Virus record (IMG/VR): IMGVR_UViG_3300034418_010262
Span: 1-62,138 of that record
Reading direction: 5' to 3' (one strand)
DNA from: a virus
Length of the DNA stretch: 62,138 nucleotides
Shown: positions 56,103 to 62,138 of the stretch, one piece after another
How positions within the stretch are numbered: the first letter of the stretch is position 1
Layout of the letters: every line of letters starts with the position of its first letter
Position numbers and translations under genes: made by a program
The notes under the pieces: model-generated
What the model saw: the letters and a program-made list of their open reading frames with translations, nothing else
Told to the model about the DNA's origin: nothing
Database searches by the model: none

Positions 56103-58634
56103 ATGTCTAAATTCTACACATCAGTCGAACGCTTTATCAACGACATTCTAGTTCGTGGTTATGAAAACGGCAGACCATTCCAACGCAAAGTCAAATTCAA
56201 GCCAACATTATATGTTCGTGCTCGTGATAACGCCACTCACAAATCATTGATTGGTGATGTGCCTCTCGGTGCTACTCGTTTCAATAGCATGATCGAAGCT
56301 CGTGATTTCATTACTCAATACAAAGATGTACATGGTTTCGATATCTGTGGCACTATGAATTACGTCACTCAATTTATTCAAGAAGAATATCCAGACGAGA
56401 TTGATTTTGACATGTCTAAGATCAACATCTGTTCTTTTGACATCGAGGTTGATATCTCGAATGGATATGCAGACATCAATGTCGCTGACAAAGAAATCAC
56501 TTCGATTGCATACAAATCTTCTAAGTCTAGTACATATCATCTTCTCGGTCGTAAAGATTTCGACAAGACAAAAACAATTACAGGTATCGATCCAGACGAT
56601 ATATCGTTTATGAAGTTTGATACCGAGGTGGCACTGCTTGAAAGATTTATTCAAATCTGGCAGATGGAATATCCTGAAGTTGTTACAGGTTGGAACGTCG
56701 AGTACTTCGACATCCAATATATTGTCACTCGAATCATTCGACTTATGGGTGAAGAAAAGGCTAAGAAGCTTTCGCCTTGGGGTCGTATCTCACCACACTC
56801 AATCAACAAATTTGGTAAAGAACAGAAATCATATATCATATCTGGCCTGACCATCATTGACTATATGGATGCTTTCAAGAAGTTTGGTTACAAGTACGGC
56901 CCACAAGAATCTTATAAACTCGATCATATCGCCCATGTAGTACTCGGCGAGAAGAAATTGGACTACTCTGAATATGGAAACCTTAATGCTCTTTATGAAC
57001 AAAATCCACAACTATATCTCGACTACAACCTCAAAGATACTCAGCTCATTCAAAGAATGGAAGATGAATCTGGACTTCTTTCGCTTGTACTTACTGTTGC
57101 TTATGGTGGTGGGGTTAACTTCAGTGATGCATTTGGTACAGTAGGAATTTGGGAAACAACAATATATCGCCGTTTGATGAAAGACAAAATTGTTCCACAT
57201 CTTAAAGGTGGACCCGGCGAGCGAGCTGGTGAACTTGTCGGTGGTTATGTTAAAGATCCAAAAGTCGGCATGCATCCTTGGGTTGTATCGTTTGATTTGA
57301 ACTCTCTGTATCCACACCTGATGCTGCAATATAATCTATCTCCTGAAACTTATGTCGAAGGCGAACGTGAATATGTATCTCAAGAAATGGTACTCGACGG
57401 CTCATATCAAAACAAAACTGATTATGCAGTATGTGCAAACGGCGCATGTTTCCGTAAAGACAAACTCGGCATCATTCCTGAGATCATTGATGAATATTAT
57501 AATCGTCGTTCTGGTATCAAGAAAGAAATGCTTGCAGTAGAACAAGCTATTGAGAATGAAACCGATCCTGCTAAAAAACGACAACTTCAATCTCAGCAGA
57601 CACAGCTTCATAACAACCAGATGGCTATCAAAATTGCTATGAACTCTCTTTATGGCGCCACTGCTAACATCTACTTCCTTTACTATATTAACGATATGGC
57701 TGAAGCTATTACAACATCTGGTCAGCTTTCAATTCGATATGCTCAAAAGTCCGTGAACGAGTATCTTAACAAGATTCTCAAGACTGACGGTAAAGACTAT
57801 ATCATCTATATCGATACCGACAGTATCTATGTTGATTTTGGTCCTCTTGTTAAAGCTTCATTTGGTACTGTTGACATCGATCGTAATAAAGGTGAGGAAT
57901 TCCTCGATAAGATCTGTAAGATGAAGATTGAAGAAGTAATCGAAAACGGTTACAAAGATCTTGCTTCTAAGATGGGTGCATATCGCCAAGCTATGGTAAT
58001 GAAACGTGAAAAGATTACTGATAAATCTGTATTCATTGCTAAGAAGCGATACATTATGAATACTCTTAACTCAGAAGGTGTTCATTACGAAACTCCAAAA
58101 ATCTCTGTAACCGGCCTTGAATCTGTAAGATCATCAACACCGGAAGTCTGCCGTGATAAACTCAAAGAATCGTTCAAGGTTATCATGAATGAAGGCGAAG
58201 AAGCAATCCAGCAATTCATTGCTCAATTCAAATCTGAGTTCTTTAATCTTCCACCAGAAGATGTTGGTCGTAACTCAGGTACTGATAACATCGAGAAGTA
58301 TACAGTTCGTGGTACTTACAAGAAAGGTTGCCCAATGCATGTTCGTGGTTGCATCCTCTACAATAAGTATCTCAAAGAAAATGGTCTGTCGAATCGTTAT
58401 GAATCGATTACGTCAGGTGATAAGATTAAATTTGTATATCTCAAAGTACCGAATCCAATCAAAGAAAATATCATATCGTTCCCAGCGGTTCTACCTAATG
58501 AATTCAATCTCAAACCGTACGTGGATTATGAAACTCAATTCAATAAAGTCTTCCTCAGTCCTCTTGAGTCTATTCTTGAAGCTCTTGGATGGTCTGCTGA
58601 GAAGACAAACACAATAGAGGATTTTTTCGCATGA
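56103..58634 (+). CDS. 43: DNA polymerase gp43 (family B)
   Basis: 843 residues from ATG 56103. Exonuclease SFDIEVDIS (ExoI), [13 protein letters not shown] (ExoII) and YNLKDTQLI (ExoIII); polymerase [20 protein letters not shown] (A), [11 protein letters not shown] (B) and [12 protein letters not shown] (C). T4 gp43 is 898, so a little shorter. Replicates the phage genome with gp45 and gp44/62, and is likely to use hydroxymethyl-dCTP. The gene is whole, without intron or intein. Confidence 0.97.
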   Translation: MSKFYTSVERFINDILVRGYENGRPFQRKVKFKPTLYVRARDNATHKSLIGDVPLGATRFNSMIEARDFITQYKDVHGFDICGTMNYVTQFIQEEYPDEIDFDMSKINICSFDIEVDISNGYADINVADKEITSIAYKSSKSSTYHLLGRKDFDKTKTITGIDPDDISFMKFDTEVALLERFIQIWQMEYPEVVTGWNVEYFDIQYIVTRIIRLMGEEKAKKLSPWGRISPHSINKFGKEQKSYIISGLTIIDYMDAFKKFGYKYGPQESYKLDHIAHVVLGEKKLDYSEYGNLNALYEQNPQLYLDYNLKDTQLIQRMEDESGLLSLVLTVAYGGGVNFSDAFGTVGIWETTIYRRLMKDKIVPHLKGGPGERAGELVGGYVKDPKVGMHPWVVSFDLNSLYPHLMLQYNLSPETYVEGEREYVSQEMVLDGSYQNKTDYAVCANGACFRKDKLGIIPEIIDEYYNRRSGIKKEMLAVEQAIENETDPAKKRQLQSQQTQLHNNQMAIKIAMNSLYGATANIYFLYYINDMAEAITTSGQLSIRYAQKSVNEYLNKILKTDGKDYIIYIDTDSIYVDFGPLVKASFGTVDIDRNKGEEFLDKICKMKIEEVIENGYKDLASKMGAYRQAMVMKREKITDKSVFIAKKRYIMNTLNSEGVHYETPKISVTGLESVRSSTPEVCRDKLKESFKVIMNEGEEAIQQFIAQFKSEFFNLPPEDVGRNSGTDNIEKYTVRGTYKKGCPMHVRGCILYNKYLKENGLSNRYESITSGDKIKFVYLKVPNPIKENIISFPAVLPNEFNLKPYVDYETQFNKVFLSPLESILEALGWSAEKTNTIEDFFA

Positions 58635-58813
58635 ATCAACAAAGACTTGCCCAACTTGAAGCCGCATGGCGTTATCAAAACACAGTCGTAGAAGCCTTGG
58701 AAGCTGAACGAGCACCTGACAAATACGTTACTAAAGCTAAAAAAGAACGACTGCGCATTAAAGATATGATCGCACACTTAAAGGGAAATATAGAAAATGA
58801 TGATAGCAAATAG
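58631..58813 (+). CDS. small helical protein after gp43
   Basis: 60 residues, [20 protein letters not shown] then basic helix; ATG overlaps the gp43 stop (ATGA). Overlaps the MazG-like start by 17 bases. Unknown. Confidence 0.6.
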   Translation: MNQQRLAQLEAAWRYQNTVVEALEAERAPDKYVTKAKKERLRIKDMIAHLKGNIENDDSK

Positions 58814-59054
58814 GGAAAAACTTGAAGTGCTTACCATTACAATGGAAGAGTGTGCAGAAGTAATTAAAGAATGCGCTAAAATACAGCGATATGGCATACA
58901 AGGGAATAAAGAAAAACTTGAAACAGAAATTGGAGATCTAGGATGTATGTTTGACATTCTAGCAAAATATGATATAATCGACTTGGATAAAGTTAAAGAA
59001 GCCGCTAAGAATAAACGTGAAAAACTTAAAAAATGGAGTGATTTAGATGTCTGA
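58797..59054 (+). CDS. MazG-like nucleotide pyrophosphohydrolase
   Basis: 85 residues. TMEECAEVIKECAKIQRYG (E-x-x-E) and KLETEIGDLGCMFDILAKY (E-x-x-D) are the metal-binding helices of all-alpha NTP pyrophosphatases. It could hydrolyse dNTPs or alarmones; in a hydroxymethylcytosine phage, dCTP removal is one possibility. Confidence 0.8.
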   Translation: MMIANREKLEVLTITMEECAEVIKECAKIQRYGIQGNKEKLETEIGDLGCMFDILAKYDIIDLDKVKEAAKNKREKLKKWSDLDV

Positions 59055-59493
59055 TTGGGCAAATGATATTTACATGATGCATAACAAATTTGGTGTGCGT
59101 GATTGGTTTGAAGCAAATAAAGATAACAAGGAACTGATGCGTAAGTATCTTATGTTCCGTGCTTTAATGTGTCAGGAGGAATTGAGTGAAACTCTTACTG
59201 CAATCAATAATGGAGATGCTGAAGAAATCGTTGACGGTCTTATTGATCTTTGTGTTTTTGCTATTGGCACTCTCGACGTATTCGGTGTTGATGCTAATGA
59301 CGCTTGGGATCGTGTCTATAGTGCTAATATGTCTAAAAAGCCTGGAGTTAAGCCGGGCCGCCCTAACCCGTTTGGGCTTCCAGATCTTTTAAAGCCAAGT
59401 GGATGGACACCACCAACTCACGAAGGCAACCACGGCGATTTTGAAAAAGCTTTGGATGTTATTCCTCAGCCAAAACCCGAAGGTGGCTGGTAA
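59047..59493 (+). CDS. second all-alpha NTP pyrophosphohydrolase-like protein
   Basis: 148 residues. MCQEELSETLTAINNGDAEEIVDGLIDLCVFAIGTLDVFGVD gives E-x-x-E ... E-x-x-D, as in phosphoribosyl-ATP/dUTP-type MazG relatives; the C-terminal part is Pro-rich. Overlaps the preceding gene by 8 bases; the two may work on different nucleotides. Confidence 0.75.
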   Translation: MSDWANDIYMMHNKFGVRDWFEANKDNKELMRKYLMFRALMCQEELSETLTAINNGDAEEIVDGLIDLCVFAIGTLDVFGVDANDAWDRVYSANMSKKPGVKPGRPNPFGLPDLLKPSGWTPPTHEGNHGDFEKALDVIPQPKPEGGW

Positions 59494-59503
59494 AAAAAGT
59501 GAA

Positions 59504-59540
59504 AATGTTACCGTTATCATTTTTTGTTAGCGGTAACATT
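59504..59540 (+). terminator. hairpin after the MazG-like genes
   Basis: AATGTTACCG and CGGTAACATT form a 10-bp perfect stem with a 17-nt loop that contains T6. The base is followed by TATAAACC, not a U tract, so termination is uncertain. Confidence 0.5.
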
Positions 59541-59553
59541 TATAAACCTTCTG

Positions 59554-59561
59554 TATAAATA
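59554..59561 (+). promoter_or_regulatory. T4-type late promoter
   Basis: TATAAATA 41 bases before the next gene's ATG. Confidence 0.65.
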
Positions 59562-59602
59562 CGGTTACATTGTTATGCCACATTGCAAAAGGAGGTCCCA
59601 CC

Positions 59603-59845
59603 ATGTGCAGTCCATTTGTACGTAAAGAAGCCAACCGAATGAATTGGATCGTTAAAGGTAAACTTATAGATCCATCCTGGTCCGACAGAGACGTCGAAGC
59701 TACCTATAATTCATACATAAAGCGATTATGGGGAAACAACGAAAACTATGTTCATGAAATTGGATTTGAACAAGCCTGGAAGGCTAGAGAAGCAGAACAA
59801 CTATCAAAAGAGTTAGAATCAGTCGCTGTCCTAGGATACGATTGA
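59603..59845 (+). CDS. small protein, unknown function
   Basis: 80 residues from ATG 59603, AAAGGAGGT site. MCSPFVRKEANRMNWIVKGK then helical, Trp-rich. No family recognised; expressed late by its promoter. Confidence 0.6.
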   Translation: MCSPFVRKEANRMNWIVKGKLIDPSWSDRDVEATYNSYIKRLWGNNENYVHEIGFEQAWKAREAEQLSKELESVAVLGYD

Positions 59846-59863
59846 TTTTTTTTTCAACTTTTT

Positions 59864-59913
59864 TATAAGCCATTGATTTCATTACAAACGTTTTTTCATT
59901 TTATTTGAAAAAA
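59864..59913 (+). repeat. two-part dispersed element upstream of an early promoter
   Basis: TATAAGCCATTGATTTC (59864-59880) and the 23-bp inverted repeat (59891-59913), exact matches to the minus-strand copy at 15518-15567. Confidence 0.8.
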
Positions 59914-59916
59914 GGG

Positions 59917-59945
59917 TTGACATTGCCCTGCAAAAGTACTATATT
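59917..59945 (+). promoter_or_regulatory. sigma70-type early promoter
   Basis: GGGTTGACA with TTGACA at 59917-59922, 17 bp, TATATT (59940-59945). Confidence 0.88.
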
Positions 59946-59976
59946 ATTAATATAAGGAAAAACAAAGGAAATCAAA

Positions 59977-60246
59977 ATGCTACTACCAAACGGTTCAATG
60001 ATCAAAAACGACGTAATCGAATGCTTTAACGCGGCGGTTGCAGACGAATTCAATACACGTCCTGGTGTTGGTACAACTGACTTCTGGAACTTTGTTGAGT
60101 CTGACATGTATCAAGGTCTTCGTATGTTCTACAACTCAGAATACATTGACGCTTGTTTTGATGTATTAGCTGACGAGTTCGAAGGTAATCTAAACCTTGA
60201 GCGTATCGAAATCTTGAAAAAAGATTTTCTAGGTATGGAGGCGTAA
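59977..60246 (+). CDS. small early protein, unknown function
   Basis: 89 residues: MLLPNGSMIKNDVIECFNAA, acidic and aromatic helices throughout. AAAGGAA site. First gene after the promoter; the next starts 3 bases later. Confidence 0.6.
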   Translation: MLLPNGSMIKNDVIECFNAAVADEFNTRPGVGTTDFWNFVESDMYQGLRMFYNSEYIDACFDVLADEFEGNLNLERIEILKKDFLGMEA

Positions 60247-60248
60247 TT

Positions 60249-60428
60249 ATGGAAAAGCTACTTACCGCTGAAGAATACGCCACACTTGACGGACTTCTTC
60301 CGCGCGCTGAAGAATACGCCACATACGAAGATTACTGCAAGCCTCGTCGTGAACTTGGCTTGGGCGTCATTCCCCTCTCTCTTTTCAAAGCTTTAAAAGC
60401 AAATCCAATTCCAGCATCGGAGAAGTAA
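60249..60428 (+). CDS. 59-residue early protein with internal repeat
   Basis: A 19-base direct repeat (CGCTGAAGAATACGCCACA) occurs twice within the first 85 bases, giving TAEEYAT and RAEEYAT. The rest is unrelated. GGAGGCG site. Not recognised. Confidence 0.6.
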   Translation: MEKLLTAEEYATLDGLLPRAEEYATYEDYCKPRRELGLGVIPLSLFKALKANPIPASEK

Positions 60429-60429
60429 T

Positions 60430-60636
60430 ATGAAATATGATGAAAGACACGGGGGTCCATTCGATCGTGGTTCTGCAGACAGCTACTATGGCCGTGGATT
60501 AAATCCTCACTATTATAAAGGTGCAACATATCAATCTGACAGAGTTGAAATGGCTGATATGACCGCTGAAGAAATAGAAGCATATTATGCTGGTTATGAT
60601 GATAATGAAGAATCCGGAAACAAAAAAGAGTGGTAG
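60430..60636 (+). CDS. small GGPFDRGSADSYYGR protein
   Basis: 68 residues. MKYDERHGGPFDRGSADSYY then RGLNPHYYKG and a helical acidic end. Proteins with this Gly/Tyr/Asp-rich block occur in many tailed phages as I recall; role unknown. GGAGAAG site. Confidence 0.7.
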   Translation: MKYDERHGGPFDRGSADSYYGRGLNPHYYKGATYQSDRVEMADMTAEEIEAYYAGYDDNEESGNKKEW

Positions 60637-60670
60637 AATTTACGTAATCAATGCATTAATAAATATTATA

Positions 60671-60697
60671 GGCAGAGGGTAAAGCTCTGCCTTTTTT
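60671..60697 (+). terminator. intrinsic terminator
   Basis: GGCAGAG and CTCTGCC form a 7-bp stem with a 7-nt loop, then T6. Confidence 0.88.
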
Positions 60698-60742
60698 ATG
60701 TGAGCGACGGGGTAAATCCGTCAAACAAGAAGGAGAAGTTTA

Positions 60743-61708
60743 ATGGAACTACTCACATTGTGGAGCCTTGTCGGCTTCCTGCTTGCTGCATATGCGGTTA
60801 TAGCGAACGATTCAGTGCAAACTCTCGGCACGTGGATGGCATCTAACAATGAGAGATTTAACTATAAAGTACTATGGGCAGCGGCTTCTGCTGTTCTTCT
60901 AGCAACACTCTGGTACGGTTGGAGTGTTAATGGTGGCGACATTAGTTATGGCCGTTTGAATAAGATCCCGTGGCAAGAAGTACAATGGTACCACGCCGCA
61001 GCACCAGCTATTCTTGTTGCTTTAACACGAATTGGTGTACCAGTTTCAACATCATTCTTAGTTCTATCAGTATTTGCTTCAACCTTTGTGTTGGAAAAAA
61101 TGTTGATGAAATCTATTATGGGTTATGGCGTAGCAGCCTTATTTGCTTACGCAGTATGGTTTGCCATTAATAAGTTTGCTCATAAATGGTTTGATGAAAC
61201 TCAGCCAGTAAGTGAAGATAATAAACGTTTTTGGCGGATTGCTCAGTGGGTTGCTACTGGCGGATTGTGGTGGACTTGGTTGTCACATGACATGGCAAAC
61301 ATTGCGGTATTCCTCCCGCGTCAAGTACCTGTAGATCTTATGATTTTGATCTCATTTGTATTTGTCGGTGGTTTGTTCTTTATGTTTAGAGAACGTGGTG
61401 GTAAGATCCAACAAATCGTTTTGGAAAAACATAACACAAGATATGTTCGTTCAGCTACGTTGATTGACTTATTCTATTGGTTGTGTTTATACTTCTTTAA
61501 AGAGCTAAACGATATTCCTATGAGTACAACTTGGGTATTCGTTGGTTTGCTAGCAGGTCGTGAACTTGCGATGGCTACATACTTTGGTAAGAAGAAAACA
61601 AAATCTGTATTTCCTCTTGTAGCGAAAGACTTTGGAAAGATGATGGTAGGACTTGGAGCTTCAGTTGCTCTTGTACTAATGGTACATTACATTATCAATC
61701 CAGTGTGA
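60743..61708 (+). CDS. PiT-like phosphate transporter
   Basis: 321 residues, about nine hydrophobic spans. The PiT signature AND appears in YAVIANDSVQTLGTWMAS, and RIGVPVSTSFLVLSVFAS resembles the G-x-PVST-x-T segment that follows in PHO4/PiT proteins. Only one such signature pair is present, where PiT proteins usually have two. Phosphate uptake for phage DNA synthesis is the natural reading. Short leader hairpin (GACGG/CCGTC), AAGGAG site. Confidence 0.72.
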   Translation: MELLTLWSLVGFLLAAYAVIANDSVQTLGTWMASNNERFNYKVLWAAASAVLLATLWYGWSVNGGDISYGRLNKIPWQEVQWYHAAAPAILVALTRIGVPVSTSFLVLSVFASTFVLEKMLMKSIMGYGVAALFAYAVWFAINKFAHKWFDETQPVSEDNKRFWRIAQWVATGGLWWTWLSHDMANIAVFLPRQVPVDLMILISFVFVGGLFFMFRERGGKIQQIVLEKHNTRYVRSATLIDLFYWLCLYFFKELNDIPMSTTWVFVGLLAGRELAMATYFGKKKTKSVFPLVAKDFGKMMVGLGASVALVLMVHYIINPV

Positions 61709-61743
61709 CATTTTTGTCAAGTAAAAAAATTTTACAGAAGGGG

Positions 61744-61772
61744 TTGACATTCAACTCCTTTTGTGTTATATA
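61744..61772 (+). promoter_or_regulatory. sigma70-type promoter of the tmRNA locus
   Basis: GGGTTGACA with TTGACA at 61744-61749, 17 bp, TATATA (61767-61772). Start point near 61779. Confidence 0.85.
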
Positions 61773-61778
61773 TAAAAA

Positions 61779-61840
61779 GTGGACGTTGAAACAAAATAAA
61801 GACGGATCGGACCGCGGGGCAGTACCGCGCACCTCCACCA
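61779..61840 (+). ncRNA. ssrA: tmRNA acceptor (3') piece, permuted gene order
   Basis: Contains the T arm CGCGG-GGCAGTA-CCGCG (61813-61829) and the acceptor strand CACCTCC with discriminator A and CCA (61830-61840). It precedes the tag-coding piece, the arrangement of two-piece alphaproteobacterial tmRNA, whose T loop is also non-canonical. The mature 5' end is not determined. Confidence 0.88.
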
Positions 61841-61858
61841 TAAACACATGAGGATATA

Positions 61859-62002
61859 ATGAATTGGGATTGGCACTGGATAAGTTGGTTTAAAGGAACA
61901 CCTTTTCAATGGGGTGAATTTAGATTTAATAGTGGCAATCCATATAAAAGTTATAGATTTGGACCATTACTTATTCGTGTGTTTATGATGGGGGCGAATT
62001 AG
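61859..62002 (+). CDS. 47-residue Trp-rich protein encoded in the tmRNA intervening segment
   Basis: ATG has GAGGA four bases upstream. MNWDWHWISWFKGTPFQWGE starts it, and it ends SYRFGPLLIRVFMMGAN. Five Trp, five Phe. The frame fills the 149-nt segment removed in tmRNA maturation (61841-61989) and reads 13 bases into the mature coding piece, its TAG lying in the tmRNA 5' region. Not recognised. Confidence 0.6.
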   Translation: MNWDWHWISWFKGTPFQWGEFRFNSGNPYKSYRFGPLLIRVFMMGAN

Positions 62003-62138
62003 GATCGACGGACGGAATAGTTGAGTGGAGTTCACCGTGTTGGCCTACGTTATTCAGCCAAAAACTACAAATGCAAATGATAATTTTGCACCTTCTGGTT
62101 TTGCTCTAGCAGCATAATTAAGGGGGTTGGTCACTTAC
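61990..62138 (+). ncRNA. ssrA: tmRNA coding (5') piece, partial at window end
   Basis: Starts GGGGGCGAATTAGGATCGACGG, like the 5' end of tmRNA. Its first seven bases pair with the acceptor strand at 61830-61836 except one C-A mismatch. The tag frame begins at GCA 62073 and ends at TAA 62117: ANDNFAPSGFALAA, with the usual AND start and ALAA end. The remaining pseudoknots run beyond the window. Confidence 0.9.

Noticed and set aside
58189-58617. 142-codon frame overlapping gp43
   Set aside because: Shadow of the polymerase frame; Ser/Lys/Ile-rich composition expected from a shifted frame.
59504-59540. Riboswitch before the 59603 gene
   Set aside because: A simple 10-bp hairpin without a conserved ligand core; better explained as a transcript-end hairpin.
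1-62138. CRISPR array or insertion sequence
   Set aside because: No regularly spaced repeats and no transposase or integrase motif were seen; the HNH gene is the only mobile-type candidate.

Overview
The window is part of the genome of a T4-like myovirus. The T4 core genes are unmistakable: RegA, clamp loader gp62/gp44, sliding clamp gp45, DexA, dCMP hydroxymethylase gp42, dCMP deaminase, both type II topoisomerase subunits (gp52, unsplit gp39), UvsY, UvsW, late sigma factor gp55, recombination nuclease gp47/gp46 and DNA polymerase gp43. Hsp20, a PiT-like transporter, a desaturase, 2-oxoglutarate oxygenases and N-terminal-twitch radical SAM enzymes give it the accessory profile of marine T4-like phages. 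An alphaproteobacterial host is inferred from a circularly permuted, two-piece tmRNA at the right end, with weaker support from a DUF1289 gene. Host genus cannot be told from sequence alone.

Layout. 1-5.5 kb: end of a possible structural gene, hsp20, a dUTPase-like gene and the replication block regA-62-44-45 (minus strand). 5.6-13.7 kb: a chain of minus-strand genes joined by 4-base ATGA overlaps for nucleotide and DNA modification (glycosyltransferase, dexA, C5-methyltransferase, glf, BGT-like glycosyltransferase, UDG-fold protein, dCMP deaminase, gp42, Nmad1-like). 13.8-15.4 kb: small early genes. 15.6-27.8 kb: a large accessory cluster with nitroreductase, four 2OG-Fe(II) oxygenases, several methyltransferases, a desaturase, glycosyltransferases and three tandem radical SAM genes. 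27.8-30.5 kb: virion-type genes. 30.5-30.9 kb: a gene-free, highly structured RNA locus. 31-34.2 kb: small early genes, SprT-like protease, SNase and a fourth radical SAM gene. 34.3-39.6 kb: a plus-strand late operon of exported and membrane proteins, two Cys-rich miniproteins and a lipase. 39.6-43 kb: minus-strand accessory genes ending in galE. 43-44.1 kb: lipoprotein endolysin candidate and three tRNAs (Leu-UAA, Thr-UGU, Arg-UCU). 44.1-49.1 kb: small membrane genes, a second HExxH protein, gp52 and gp39. 49.2-60.6 kb: tail-tube-like protein, uvsY, uvsW, 55, 47, 46, 43, MazG-like genes and small genes. 60.7-62.1 kb: PiT-like transporter, then the tmRNA.

Regulation can be read directly. About 20 promoters match host sigma70 consensus (TTGACA, 16-18 bp, TATAAT/TATATT/TAGAAT), often as GGGTTGACAT, and sit mostly before early genes. 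In four places the upstream gene's TGA stop lies inside the TTGACA box. T4-type late boxes (TATAAATA), consistent with the gp55 gene, precede exported, structural and some accessory genes. Two late boxes are palindromic and could fire both ways.

Pathway reading. gp42 would make hydroxymethyl-dCMP, gp43 would incorporate the derived nucleotide, GalE and Glf would supply UDP-galactofuranose, and the BGT-like enzyme could glycosylate the base. The product sugar is inference. The most unusual loci are the permuted phage tmRNA with a 47-codon gene inside its intervening segment, the roughly 420-nt structured RNA, the exported-protein operon, and the radical SAM/2OG/methyltransferase cluster.
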